Of a DNA stretch of 64,000 nt, positions 44,907 to 56,049 are shown one piece after another; position 1 is the stretch's first letter; each line of letters opens with the position of its first letter. Source of the stretch: Ectobius pallidus (taxonomy: Eukaryota; Arthropoda; Insecta; Blattodea; Ectobiidae); the NCBI GenBank assembly GCA_964059195.1, contig CAXKWD010000005.1, positions 145,415,686-145,479,685 on the forward strand. Reading direction: 5' to 3'. The notes beneath the pieces are model-generated. The model was given only the letters and a program-made list of their open reading frames with translations. It was not told where the DNA came from and searched no databases. A program made the position numbers and the translations under genes.

Positions 44907-45771
44907 TTACTTCTTTAATTGTAAATGCAGCATATTGAACAATTATAAATTTCTTATATTTATCAGCTGTGAAATAATTTTTTTGCTTCTGATAAATAAG
45001 CGGATTTTGTGTTTCGGTGGAGAGAGAAGAAATTTCTACATCTCCAATGAAAGAGTGTATTTTCTTAAATCTATTTTTACGTTTGAATGGAAGAGACAAC
45101 TTTCATGACTGGAGGAAAAAAAGCGAAAGGAGAGCAGAGTTCAATGCTTCATTAACCCCGATGTTGCAAGTGGACAGAGATCGTCTTGCCATTTTGCTCT
45201 TCGTTGAACTTGTCATCTCTGTGCGTTGGAAACCATATAACTACCCTCTCCTTCTCAAAACCTGCAGCTACAACCACCATAGTCTGCTTTTGTAACAAGT
45301 TCGCGAGTGATTCCCTTGGTAAAGGAAGTATCAAACTTAAGAATATTCTTTTTACTCAGACTAGAACAACTTTCATTCTTCTCTTGGAATAGGTTATAAA
45401 ATAAGTGCTGCAATCTTTAGGTATAAAATAATGAGCAATCAATTATATACGAGTATAATAATTGTACTTGGGAACTACGAGGTTCAAAAATAAATCTTGC
45501 AAATACTCTTACTTAATATAATTTCACAAGAAATTAGGACTTCGAAAAAATAAATACATAATCAGTTTAAGATATTTCGGTTGAATGAATGCTGTAAATT
45601 ACATTTTGTAACATTGACTATATATTTCGAAGCATTATGTAACTGTATTGTAATTACATTCTTGTGAATTGTTGTAATTTCACTCTTATAATTTCAATAC
45701 ATGCCATTCAGTGTTTGTGTTTCTGTCGCTTAATATGAGTCTTTGGCCTCTGTATTTGTTTTCCTACATTC
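44907..45771. other. No gene recognised
   Basis: Four overlapping short frames on both strands at 45017-45392 give a patch of higher coding potential than the surroundings, but none contains a domain I can name. Confidence 0.35.
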
Positions 45772-45905
45772 CCTATGTTGGGGCGAAGGGCCTCCAAGTG
45801 GAGGTTTCTGTTACCTATGTGAATTTTGTTACGCTTATTTTCCGAGAGAGGGCAGAGGGACAAGTGGTAAGCCCATCGCCTCTCAACCCCCCTCCGGAAA
45901 CTATG
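45772..45905 (-). mobile_element. SINE 3' fragment (family of 38332-38704)
   Basis: GGGCCTCCAAGTGGAGGTTT and TAAGCCCATCGCCTCTCAAC are the reverse complement of the 3' part of the 38332 SINE; it is truncated at its 5' end near the GGAAACTA block. Two short frames across it are artefacts. Confidence 0.8.
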
Positions 45906-46548
45906 TCTTCGGCCTCAGAACTTGTATTATTCTCTTCACCTTTAATATCTACCGAAGCAGAGAGAAAATAAATTACATACACTTCGTAATTTTAACAGAA
46001 AAGTATATAGGTTGTACGAAAAATATAGGCCTATCGTTTTGATTACTTACAGTTTCGATATTTAGATCTTAAAAAACCTGTTCTTATTCTGTTCGTCTCA
46101 AACAATTTCTCGCAGTAAACATATGAACTTCGTTCGTTTTCATTTTGCTTGCAAACCCAGAAAGTAAAGTTATTTCAATTTATCTCTGTAGATTTAGAGC
46201 GTAATTTCTTTGTATGACGGGGAAGGTACTTCATTGCAATGGTGTTCTGGAAGAAAATATCGCCAGACCTTCCAAGACATTCTGCTCGGTCTGCTGCACT
46301 TTTAAATAAACTTTTTCTTTCTTGAAACTTTAATTAACAGAGAAACACTGCATGTGTCCTTATCTACGTCATTTGAAATACTGTTTTAAAGTGACTTACA
46401 ATTTAATATCAGTACCATATTTGATGCTCTTATTTAAGATATAATTTCTTAGGATTGACTACTGAATGACCTAGTTGTAACAATTCAACAGAGAAGTGTC
46501 ATATTTTCCAGGAGGAGCGACGCCCTTCAGTATTGAAAATTTATTAAT
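45906..46548. other. No gene recognised
   Basis: AT-rich, no coding pattern. Confidence 0.4.
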
Positions 46549-46975
46549 GGGCCAAAGATGTGGAAATCCGATAGTGCCAAAGCGAAGGAAATTGCTGTGT
46601 GCAGCTGTTTTGCTTCAACGTGATAGCGTTCCTCCTCATGCTCCTCGTGCAACAATGAAAACCGTCGGCGACATCCGCCATAATCGCCAGATTTGGGACC
46701 ATCAGATTTCCACATCTTTGGTTCATTAAATTATCACCTTGGAGAGCAGAAATTCAAATCTGATGAAGACGTCCAATTGGCGGTGCACGAGTGGCTACAG
46801 CGTCAACCAAAATATTTTTTCTCACGCGCGGTATCGAAGCACTTCCTACCCGATTGCTTAAGTGCGTTGAACTAGGATGGGACTGAGTAGAAAAATAATG
46901 TACAAACAAACATTTTTCCTGCTTGAAAATAGTGGGAAGAAATTAATTTCAGTTTTCATTTGATTCTCCCTCGTA
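46549..46975. mobile_element. Palindromic mariner derivative, family I copy B (left arm truncated)
   Basis: The right arm ends with CATTTGATTCTCCCTCG-TA, the family I terminus. A short left arm (about 46549-46587, GGGCCAAAGATGTGGAAATC) is the inverted counterpart of 46697-46735. Between them lies a loop of about 110 bp. The junction around GATAGTGCCAAAGCGAAGG matches the 3.4 kb copy (GATGGTGACAAAGGGAAAGG on its minus strand), so both derive from one palindromic ancestor. Most of the left arm has been lost. Confidence 0.75.
46587..46878 (+). pseudogene. Mariner transposase C-terminal fragment
   Basis: The plus strand carries LLCAAVLLQRDSVPPHAPRA, the counterpart of the HDNARPHAA block with its catalytic aspartate region altered. 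After a frameshift it continues SDFHIFGSLNYHLGEQKFKS, EDVQLAVHEWLQRQPK and FFSRAVSKHF up to a stop near 46875. It lacks the N-terminal DNA-binding part and has at least one frameshift. The overlapping minus frames are the inverted left arm or shadows. Confidence 0.8.
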
Positions 46976-47319
46976 GTTAACACTAAGCTTATTGTTATCT
47001 ACATTCGTGGTGAAGATCGGATGAAATTCTTCGTAATAAAAAATTAGTACTTGAAATATCATTTGGTTTTAATTCTAATAAAAAATATACCGAACTAGAT
47101 TAATTAATCATATAGTATACTGTGTGTAAACGAAAGCAGACGTTTTCAAGTAATTTGAAAATGTTTAGAAAATGTAGATTTCATTCACTTATTTACCATT
47201 TCACGCTAATTTACCACTGAAATGTGTTTGAATGGAACTGTATGAGGTGAAACAGTTCTGAAATAGGAGTAATAATAATAGTAATAATAATAATAGGCCT
47301 AATAATAAAACTGGAATGT
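46976..47319. other. No gene recognised; TAA tract at about 47270-47306
   Basis: AT-rich; the TAA microsatellite lies directly before the LINE fragment. Confidence 0.5.
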
Positions 47320-47845
47320 CCATACGTGAGCGAATGTCTATTTTTGAACTATAGTTTAGATAAACTTGACGTAATAGAAAAAAGAATCATGAGAAAAATA
47401 TCGGTTCAATGAAAACAACAGAACAATGGAAAGTAAGAAGTAATAAAGAAAAACACCAGAACACAGAAACTATAAGAAAAAGGAGATTGCTATTTTTTGG
47501 ACATATCTGCACAATGGATGACAATAGATTAACTAAACAAATATTCAAGTACCTTTGGAAGAAAAAGTCAACGACAAGTTGGGTTCAAGAGGCCAAGAAA
47601 GATTTGGAGATAAAAAAATAAGAGAAAGGGAAACTATGGAGAGGTTTAAAAAAAAAGGGGTTTTAAGCATGGAAGAATTCCAACGCAGAATGAAAAATAA
47701 ACCCGTCCAAAGTGGTCTGAGGAGAGAAGGAGAAAGCACTGCAAAATGATGAAGAAATACTGGAAAGAACGGAAGAGAAGAGAAAACAAAATGAAGCATG
47801 TATTGAAATTGGCACGTCCTAGCAGGCCTCATCGCAAAGAAGAAG
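47320..47845 (+). pseudogene. RTE-like LINE ORF2 C-terminal fragment with TAA-rich tail
   Basis: In successive frames: LNYSLDKLDVIEKRIMRKI, then RKRRLLFFGHICTMDDNRLT and KQIFKY (open at 47409-47621), then ERETMERFKKKGV, EEFQRRMKNKP and MKKYWKERK-like residues, with a C-terminal SRPHRKEEDNNNN and tail AATAATAATAAC. This order fits the C-terminal end of LINE proteins of the RTE/Jockey-like type. Stops and shifts are present. The antisense 128-aa frame at 47545-47931 is a shadow. Confidence 0.7.
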
Positions 47846-48840
47846 ATAATAATAATAACATTATTAATCAAAATAAATATTAAAATATATGACTGTAAGT
47901 ATATTAGTTTTCTATAAAATACAACAAACAAAATTTTACCACAATAGAATTGTCTGCAAAAATCATATTTCCAGTAAAAATATAATGGATTTCATTGTAT
48001 CGTTCAAATATATATTGTTCACACTGAGGAATAAAAATTCATTATAATGGAGATAGAAATTACTAGGTTCTCTGTTTATCAAATTTCTTCGGGTAATTTA
48101 TACTTATTATAATATTATAAAATACATAAGTTTATAGAGCAACTATACTAATGATTTCCTTGACAAAGAAATAAAAACTAAAATATTTTCTAGTGGTAAC
48201 ACCACATTAATATTAAGTAACTTATATGGTGGATATTTTTGTTACTATTTTTTTTCAATTCTAACCTGCCTTTGTTTTTGACTTTCTGCATCACTCCATA
48301 AAATTAGTTTAGGTGGTAGTGGCACCATTAAGTACCGTAAAGTATGATACAGAAATGTAGGAGAAGGGTATCTTTGATGTATTTATTGTTTCATAAAAAT
48401 AAACGGCAAGCCTACGGCAGCAAGAAATGTCATATAAGCCCTTCAAGACCTCATGTTTTGTCCAATGAATACCTAATTATTTCATGATGATTATGATCTT
48501 TATATCGTTTCATATTGTATCTTACAGCCGAGACACAATTACCATAGTTACACACTATGTAAGTTAAGAGTGATTCGTGTCAATGCTATGATTATTATTA
48601 TTATTATTATTATTATTATTTTGAGGTCTCGAAGGGTTTATATGACAGTTAGTTACCGGTACATGACAATTACCATAGTTGTTTATAAAATTATGTTAAT
48701 TTTTTATTCCCTTCCTAAAATTTAGATTAAAAATTTGACTTACAGTTATTTCCGTGTGTAAATAAGAAGTATTGTGTTTAATTTTCATTATGAGTGCCGA
48801 AATGTAATTTTAGGGTCCATCTATTTAAATTTAAATTGTC
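47846..48840. other. No gene recognised; ATT tract at 48590-48621
   Basis: AT-rich with one ATT microsatellite. Confidence 0.5.
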
Positions 48841-49159
48841 TACACGTGTTAGAGGGGGTACGCCGTAGCGTAGTGGTTGAGGCGCTGCGCTACGAACCGC
48901 AAGGTTGCGGGTTATATTCCCGATGAGGTCGTTGGAGTTTTTTAATTGGCCTAATCCTTCTGGTGTCATTATGGCCCTGAGGTCGACTCAGCCTCTAGCT
49001 GAAATGAGTACCAAGAGCAATTCTGGGGGTAAAGACGGCCGGTGCGTAAGGCTGACAACCTTACCACCTTAACGTGCCGAATGTCCAAAATCTGGGAGCC
49101 TCGCCTCCTGGAACCCTCTTGGCCTCCATGGCCTGACTTTACTTTACACGTGTTAGAGG
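48841..49159 (+). mobile_element. Full-length SINE with perfect 15-bp target-site duplication
   Basis: The body is 48856-49144 (289 bp) between two copies of TACACGTGTTAGAGG (48841-48855 and 49145-49159). The head GGGTACGCCGTAGCGTAGTG, GTTGAGGCGCTGCGCTACG and TTGCGGGTTATATTCCCGAT is tRNA-like with a mutated B box. The body includes GGCCCTGAGGTCGACTCAGC and AAGACGGCCGGTGCGTAAGG. It ends in CTGACTTTACTT. The sibling copy is at 44542. Confidence 0.93.
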
Positions 49160-50080
49160 AAAATTATCGTAAGTATTATTTTTTATCTGTTTGAAAAGTA
49201 TAGGCTTTTAAAATTCCATTATAATTCATTTAGACCAATTTTATAAATTATTACTAGGCCTAAAATTAGATATAATGTGAAAAATAGATGTGAACTTACA
49301 TTAAATGGCCAATACACAAGGGACAGTCTCTCGAGGTAAGAATTAGGCCTATACATATCTGAATAAAATATTTACACAACTGAAAGTTCTTGAAAAATTA
49401 AAAATAACATTATTAAGCCATCGGTGGTGCATGTCCTCCTGAAAGTCGTTCACACGTAATTGTGGTTTAGAGTTTACACAAATGAATGGAGGTTCAGCTT
49501 CACTGATTCTTAGGTATTTTTCCCATCATTCATAGCATGCAACTTTGCCTTGAGCTTCCTTACAAAAGTTATAACAGTAGAATTGGATACACGAAAAAAG
49601 TTTTTTTTTTTTTTTCTGAGACAGATAGGCGTATATAATTCATGGAGACTGCTATGAGAATCTGGTGATAATGCTAGTTCTGTTACACGAGGGACGAGCA
49701 CAGGGAATACGTGTCAACTAAACGTATCGCTAAATCTGACATGTGCCATGTGAGATATTTCCTACCTGTTGGGAATAACCGGAGAACTCTAACTTTAGGA
49801 AATAAATAAAATACCTATGGCGCCTGGATAAAGTTCGGTAAGTATTTTCACAATCTCATTTAATATTTGAATAGCTCAAATAAAAAATTATTATATCAAT
49901 TTTTTAACATAATAGAGCATTTTGGGGGCTCCACCATATGAATGTGTGGTATTCTATGCTGATAACGATATATCCTTTCAGCTTTTAGGATAATGAATAT
50001 CTACCAGGAAGTACACATTCTGAAAGAATGTAAAAAATTCCTCTTAATTTCAAGGAGTTACTGAAGTAAATTATCGAAGC
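49160..50080. other. No gene recognised
   Basis: AT-rich, no repeat partner found. Confidence 0.45.
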
Positions 50081-50845
50081 TATAAGGGGAGATGGTAGTT
50101 ATCAGTGTCAAAAAAATCGATTTTTTTTCTTAGGCTCATGTAATAGAACATAGTTTTGTGAACATTTTGATATATAAGTCTTATATGTTGCGTTATTATT
50201 AAGCCAAGCAGACCGACCTGGAACTTTCTAAAATGGATAAAATACCATACGGCACGTCATTTTCTTTTCGCTCTCCTGTAAAATTACATTTTTTGTACTT
50301 CAGGTACCATTTTCTGAAAAGCTATTGATGCTAAAATAATGAAACTTTCAGGAATTCATTATAGATGGATGCCAAATCTCCCTTAGCAGAATTATGGGAA
50401 AAGTCTTGACTATACAGAAGTTTCAACTATTTTTATTAAAAAAAAAAAGTATTTTTTTTTTAGTCATGAAGTTTTCATGCAGTTTTCATGCAGTAATATT
50501 GTACATATTAGACTGATTGTGCTAGGGTAAATAGTAGTACCTATTGTTAGTAAGTTCCCAAAGTTTCACAAAAATCTAAGTTACAGAAATTGAATAAAGT
50601 GTACCTAAGTCAAGGGAAGTAACTGCAAAAATAAATTATCACCTATGTGTTAAAAAATTCTTTCCTACCTAACAGTGAGTTCTAGAACAACCATTCTCTG
50701 CTTATTTTAAAGTACAGAGTGCACTTGTAAAGCATAAAAAAATTCAACTAAATCTGACTGTAAACACCTGAGTTATGGCTTCTTGAACATACGCTATATT
50801 TTCTATCATTTTGCTAGCGGTAACTACCATCTCTCCTTTTTTATA
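50081..50845. mobile_element. TIR element with GGAGATGGTAGTTA ends (class unknown)
   Basis: The left end TATAAGGGGAGATGGTAGTTA and the right end (opposite strand) TATAAAAAAGGAGAGATGGTAGTTA are imperfect inverted repeats about 765 bp apart. The interior is AT-rich with no frame over 60 codons. TATA at both edges could be a duplicated target, but low complexity makes that uncertain. Confidence 0.6.
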
Positions 50846-51923
50846 TTAATGTCATTTTAAAATTAGGTTGTATGAAGATTAACCTGCATAATCATCTGTT
50901 GCCAGAAATCTGCGCTCTTTTTTTTTCTTTCTTTCTTTTCCGATATGTACGGCAAGCAGCACACGAAGAGTCGGCAGGGATTGGCATACACAATTTTCCT
51001 TTGTGTACGTGTAAAAGTCATAGTAGCTTGTTATTTTTAAATCTTAATAATTCTTGGATTTGTGGATTTGATGTATCTCTTATCTTAAACTACATGGGCA
51101 CATTCTGAACGAGTTGAAAGAATAAAAAAAAAAATTTATTACTATTTATATATTTAATTAGCGTTGTATTTAATGTAAAGCAGACCATCAGAAAGTTTAA
51201 ATGCCTATTGAACCAATTTCTGTTTTTTATTTACGTCGTGTGGCATTGATTGATGGTAGATTTGGATAGTAGAGAAAAGAAACTGCTAAAAAGTTTCACT
51301 AAAATCGATATATCTAAGCAATTTTCAAAGATAAATTCAAATATGTTTTAAAAAATTTCACCTGTAAAAGTATGCTCTTCAAATTGTCTACCATAGAATT
51401 ATGATATTGGTCCCAATGTTTGTAAAATAAACAAATAAAATTCCAGAACACTTTTTCGCTTAGTTTTTAAAAAATAGACATTAATATTTTTAATCGAATT
51501 TTTAGCTTCTTTTTTTTAATAGACGTGAATATTTTAAATGAAATCTGTTAGCAAAATTCTGTTCTGAAGAAAAGTTTCGTATTAGTTTAAAGAATGCGGG
51601 TTGTAAATTCCATGCATTCATCTTTAATACTCCAGTAGAATGTTGTGTTCTACCAAGGCCTATACACACATGGTTGAAATTCTGAAGAGCAAGTGATGGA
51701 AAAAAAATTAATTAAACTGTGTTTGTGCTTACCCTGTCCCGAATAAGCAGCAACATCTTCTAGGCTTCTTCCCGCAGCAGATACCTGTAAATTCAAGACA
51801 ATTTTATTATATTTTTGTTTATTCTTACCTCTAATAAGAGATATTTCAGCACTCAATAGAAATAAACTCCCTGAGTTTCCTTATTAAGATAATATGCTTT
51901 AATAAATAGAAAGCAATACCGTA
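50846..51923. other. No gene recognised
   Basis: AT-rich; the 78-aa frame at 50872-51108 is not recognisable. Confidence 0.4.
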
Positions 51924-52620
51924 TACAGTAGAGCCTCGGTAATTCGAGCCCCGGTATTTCGTGGTTCCGTGTAATTCGAGCTGGTCTTAAGAAAATTAAT
52001 TTTAATTAACTAGAGTAAAATCCCGTTTTTATACGGTGTCCGCAAGTAAGTTATAGGCCTACGCACTTCCGAATATGTTACATTTTGAACTTTCTTTCAA
52101 TTTTTCCATGTACAAAAATGCAGTTAAACTGTCCCACTTAGGGTTTTTGTTCATAATACACAGAAATAACCTAACGCATTTCTATTACAGATTGACAGAA
52201 ACCGTTAGGTTCGATTTTTCTTTGTCGGGACCTCGTGTATATCAATTGTACAGTGCATATTTCCCCATCCTTTCAGAAAAGAATACTGTACTGTTACAGT
52301 AATCCCTACAATGGTAATTAAAAGTGTTTTCCTAGTAGCATCGCTTTCCCGTTCCACTTAAGTCAGACATTGACTTAATCCTTAAAGGATGCCGATGTAG
52401 CAAATTGGAAATGTTTGACAATATGTACATACAGGCGTAACACAGGTATGTAGGCCTACTATATTGTTTATTTATTTATTATTTAAACCGTTATTGTGCT
52501 CATTAAACATTTATTTGCGATTTACCCATTGATTTAGTGAAATTTCCGTATAATCCGAGTTTTTTGTAATTCGAGGTAGTTTCAGCCCCAATTAGCTCGA
52601 ATTATCGGGGTTCTACTGTA
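51924..52620. mobile_element. Non-autonomous pogo/Tigger-like element with TA duplication
   Basis: The element 51926-52618 (693 bp) starts CAGTAGAGCCTCGGTAATTCG and ends CGAATTATCGGGGTTCTACTG, inverted repeats of about 21 bp with three mismatches, flanked by TA at 51924-51925 and 52619-52620. CAGTAGA-CC-CG-TAATTCG ends are characteristic of pogo/Tigger-type elements. Subterminal copies of the AATTCGAG word recur (51951, 51970, 52568). I find no transposase domain inside, so it is an internally deleted or decayed copy. Confidence 0.8.
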
Positions 52621-52980
52621 ATGTGTACTGCTTGCTGATGTGTTTCTGTTACATCGCCGTGAACCATAGACTACTTGCCTGGCGGAGTAGTAAAGCGGGT
52701 TGCCGTGTCTTGTTTCACAGGCGGGTGGATTAATGCTCAAGAGATCCTCAGGGCAGCGTTCTAGCAGCTCAAGTATCGCTAAGTGGCGCTGTCTGGCAAT
52801 TCTACAGCAAGCCTTATTCACGTTACACCTCGGGTATATAATATAGTCATTTGATACGTGTAACTTTCAATTTCCCAATTTAACAAAACTTCTATAAATC
52901 GTAACATCCACTTTAAGTGCTAAAAGAACGATCAATAAAGTCTGACGTGCTACACTCACATAACTTTCTTTACTATAACT
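52621..52980. other. No gene recognised; GC-richer segment at 52650-52830
   Basis: This segment has higher GC than its neighbours; the 79-aa minus frame at 52582-52821 runs into the pogo-like terminal repeat and is not a gene. Confidence 0.35.
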
Positions 52981-53480
52981 AGGGCCCGGATTTTGACAAC
53001 CTAAAAATACTTAAAATATGAGCTATAAAATGACTACAAAAATAAGTGACCCGAAAACTAACAAAAATTACTCAAAAAATTGTGTGAAAATACTAATTTA
53101 TTCATCAGAATTGTGTCTGTTTATGTTGTTGACCCAATTATAGGCTTGTAATGATTTAATTACATACGGTTAAGTGCAAACAACAAAGACCGTCTTTCTA
53201 CATCCAAATTAAAATTATAACATGATTCTTTTATCATCCTTATTTAGAGTTCCGATAATATTCATTGTAAACAATGCACACAAGCGCTATACAATGCAAG
53301 AAACAACACAAAATTAGAAACTAATGAGAAAATAATTACTTTAAATTTTTAAATTACTTAACATATCAAATGGCGAAGAAAGACCATAAAGTGACCAAAA
53401 AATAACCAAATAATGACAATGAATTTTAAAAAAAAGACCTAAAAATGAAAATTGGTAAAATGACCAAACAATGGCCCTAA
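52981..53480. repeat. Possible MITE with AGGGCC ends
   Basis: AGGGCCCGGATTTTGACAACC at 52980 and GACCAAACAATGGCCCT at about 53463-53479 share a 6-bp inverted end only; the interior is unusually A-rich with repeated ATGACCAAA-type words. Without a target-site duplication this remains a candidate. Confidence 0.3.
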
Positions 53481-53524
53481 TAATCACCATTTTTATAATC
53501 TAGGAGTCATCATCAGAATATTTA

Positions 53525-54322
53525 CACTAGCAGGCAACGCCCGTAATGTACGAGTTAAAAGTTGACATGTCATTAAAATTCAGGCCGTGGCCATAACTTT
53601 AAGTATAGGCAGTACAATTTTCTTACTTTCACACTCTGATGTAGGCTACAGAGTTAGTTAAAAGTTCCGCAACACCTAAATAACTTTCGAAGCATATGGT
53701 TCAGTGACAAGAAAATCGGTGTGTTGAGATAGCCCTATAGAGAGAACTCAAAAACGTTATTACCGAATTTTGCGGACTTCGGTTTAACTGGAAGTAGCCT
53801 AACTCCAACTCTAATATTTTAAGTGGACCACCCAGTTACTTAGGTGTTGCGGTGCTTTCAACTAACCCTGTAGAATAAGAGGCCGTAGTCAGTTGTTTCA
53901 GCCTCAAGCAAAGGTGTATTGCTCGCCAAGCAGTCTTAAAACCTGAGTTTATACAGAGGATGACTAAATACTGCCTTTCAAATAGTTATTGCGAAAATTT
54001 TTTTACATAAATGTTTTAGCTCTTAACGTAAGCACCTCGTGAAAGAAAATTAAACAAAATAGCCAGAGTCAACAAAATAGTTTTAAAAAATAGTCTTCTA
54101 GAAAATAACGTAACTGCAACGGTTTATTGGTATTTTTCTGCAAATCTGTTTATCACGCAGTCGGGACCAAGCGCGGTGTTCCGATTCCTTCAAATTTGTA
54201 CGGATGAGTCTTGAAGTCATTGAAAAGACGAATGTGTAAGAATTTTTATTTTTTTAATCCGTTTAAAGGTGAAGAGCAGATCTTACATTTATTTTCGATC
54301 GCGAGATCTACTATTCACAGAA
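53525..54322 (+). repeat. Dispersed repeat (family X-like ends) hosting a MITE
   Basis: It starts ACTAGCAGGCAACGCCCGTAATG and ends CGCGAGATCTACTATTCACAGA, which parallels the right end of family X copy 1 at 2021. The 53880-54110 part matches 44090-44300. A TA-flanked MITE is inserted at 53649-53870. Confidence 0.4.
53647..53872. mobile_element. Tc1/mariner-type MITE with about 38-bp TIRs and TA duplication
   Basis: The element 53649-53870 (222 bp) starts CAGAGTTAGTTAAAAG then CCGCAACACCTAAATAACT; the right end (opposite strand) is CAGGGTTAGTTGAAAG then CCGCAACACCTAAGTAACT. It is flanked by TA at both sides. No coding capacity. Confidence 0.85.
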
Positions 54323-54323
54323 C

Positions 54324-54443
54324 TACTGGTAAAAGCAATGTTATCTACAAACTAAGACATTCCATCCTAAGAATATAAACAAATACTGGTAAAAGCAATG
54401 TTATCTACAAACTAAGACATTCCATCCTAATAATATAAACAAA
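54324..54443 (+). repeat. Two-copy tandem duplication, period 60 bp
   Basis: TACTGGTAAAAGCAATGTTA at 54324 recurs exactly 60 bases later, and the units differ at one position (CCTAAGAAT against CCTAATAAT), so the duplication is recent. Confidence 0.95.
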
Positions 54444-54454
54444 TACTACAATAT

Positions 54455-54770
54455 TTACATAACCTTGGACTCGCATTCGGGAGGTCCCAGGTTAAAATCC
54501 CGTGGCCGGTCAATTTGACATGGGTTTTTTTTTGTGGTTTCCCCAGTCGCAAAGGCAAAATGCCTAATTGGATACTTATATACCATGAATCATCCTCACC
54601 ATTTCATCCTGTATCATATCCATTTAAATTAATATCAGTTGAAATGTACTCAATACAATACACTAACAATAGAAACAATTGACAATAGTTCCATGGCCTA
54701 CCCTACTGTATAGACACAGATACCGAACTCCTGAAATGGCCTCGCAGCTAAAAGGAGTATAAACACAGCA
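54455..54770 (+). mobile_element. SINE with Leu-type tRNA-like head, copy B (head truncated)
   Basis: Inverted counterpart of 37380-37693. It keeps CCTTGGACTCGCATTCGGGA, GGTTAAAATCCCG, GGTTTCCCCAGTCG, CCATTTCATCCTGTATCATA and the 3' end GCTAAAAGGAGTATAAAC. The first 20 or so bases of the head are missing. Confidence 0.8.
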
Positions 54771-55376
54771 GAAATAAAAATAGATATTCATATCTATTTT
54801 TCCATTCATAATTTAAAGCTAGTTCTATAATTGTAACCATCATTGTCAACTCTTTAAATCAGAAGCATGATGCTACCAAATAGTTATGTTATATCAGAGT
54901 TCATCAGTTGACTACTATATCTCTCGGGAATTACTCTCTTTAATTTGAAATGAAAATGATTGCTCATTACATCATTATATGGGAACATGGGGTTGTTATC
55001 CTGTCCGCCTACTTGGGTCTTTATCGATCCTTTTAAACTGATGGGTGATCACGATTATATTATGTCTGCATTGTTCTTTCTCTATGAATAGAAGCAAAAA
55101 CCATCAGATGGATTCGCTTCGGCAGACATATGTCTACAATATTAGCTATGGAGGTGAAAGACAGAGAGATAGAGTAGGAGTGAGTGAGAATGATCGACAT
55201 AATTGGTTCTTGTTGGAAGGAATTGTTCCGTTAGGGCAGAGGAGAACTAGCATGTTTCACTGATCAATATGGGTCACACATCCGTGAAAGAGCTAGCAAC
55301 GTTTCTTGTTCCAGAACATTAGTAAAATAGTGCAACGAATATTTTAACTTACTTAATTGGAATGTGGAATGAAAGA
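54771..55376. other. No gene recognised
   Basis: The 72-aa frame at 55045-55263 has no recognised domain. Confidence 0.4.
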
Positions 55377-55730
55377 TACGAGGCGCGTCCATAAAGTAAG
55401 TTTCCCTGAGGCCGTTTATAAAAACTAAACACAATATATTTATTGCAACAGACACAGCCAGTGTTCAACTATTTTTCAACATATTTTCCAGTGGACCAAA
55501 TTTTGAACACCTGTGTCGTAGAAGTTTCCCTAGTTATTTGAACCACTGTGCGACAAACATCTTCGCCTTTCTGTCATTCTCTTTCGTTCTTTGTTATTTC
55601 TTTAGGTGTAGGAAAAAAATAGAAATCACTGGGAGCGAAGTCCGGGCTGTAGGGTGGATAGTTAAACACCTCCTTGGAAATCTCCTGCAGAAGTTAGGCT
55701 GGGAGGCGTTTAAAGATTCACCCTAAAGCC
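55377..55730. mobile_element. Palindromic mariner derivative, family II copy B (right arm truncated)
   Basis: The left end TACGAGGCGCGTCCATAAAG is an intact mariner-type terminal repeat beginning with TA. Inward lies the antisense transposase C-terminus, then the stem AGGGTGGATAGTTAAACACC, a 27-bp loop with CTCCTGCAGAAGTTAGGC, and a short right arm that stops near 55729 at AAAGCCCG. Stem and loop are those of the 29.7 kb copy in reverse orientation. The break of the right arm may have been caused by insertion of the neighbouring Copia element. Confidence 0.75.
55440..55690 (-). pseudogene. Mariner transposase C-terminal fragment
   Basis: On the minus strand, fragments in several frames correspond to VFNYPP-like, SLPVISIF-shifted and AKMFVAQWFK sequence, matching the C-terminal region of the 30.0 kb arm by nucleotide identity. 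Multiple stops and shifts. The minus frame at 55264-55455 and the plus frame at 55538-55726 are not genes. Confidence 0.65.
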
Positions 55731-55739
55731 CGTATATTC

Positions 55740-56010
55740 CAGTTCAGAGTACACGGTTATTTTGCAGTACTGCGCACTCCGTTGTCTCAGCCTAATTTGA
55801 AGTCGCGAAGGGAGATCTAAAACATAAGTTTGTGTATGAAGACAGTAAGTACGTTATGACTATATTTATAATAAAACAACGTATTCCCACTGACGAGTGG
55901 CACAGAATAAAATTTATTCTAGAGACAAAAGACAAACAAACATGTCTGCCAACAATGCAAGACGGATGGCAGCACTAGTAACATATTGTGTAGATATTAG
56001 ACCTTTAACA
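55740..56010 (-). repeat. 3' LTR of the Copia element (outer edge uncertain)
   Basis: On the minus strand the sequence after the polypurine tract begins TGTTAAAGG at 56010, the canonical TG start of an LTR. A polyadenylation-type AATAAA lies near 55908-55918. The outer CA end cannot be fixed without the 5' LTR, which lies beyond the window; the start given is only the nearest point not explained by the mariner remnant. Confidence 0.6.
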
Positions 56011-56020
56011 CCCCCACTAT
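56011..56020 (-). promoter_or_regulatory. Polypurine tract (plus-strand primer site of the retrotransposon)
   Basis: The minus strand reads ATAGTGGGGG immediately before the LTR TG, as expected for second-strand priming in LTR retrotransposons. Confidence 0.75.
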
Positions 56021-56049
56021 ATCTAACAATATGGATATACAAAAAAATA

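Noticed and set aside
45017..45392. Possible host exon supported by several overlapping frames
   Set aside because: Frames on both strands compete and none shows a domain; without transcript evidence I cannot support a gene.
47545..47931. 128-codon minus-strand frame as a membrane protein
   Set aside because: Hydrophobic because it is antisense to the A-rich, Lys/Glu-coding LINE fragment on the plus strand.
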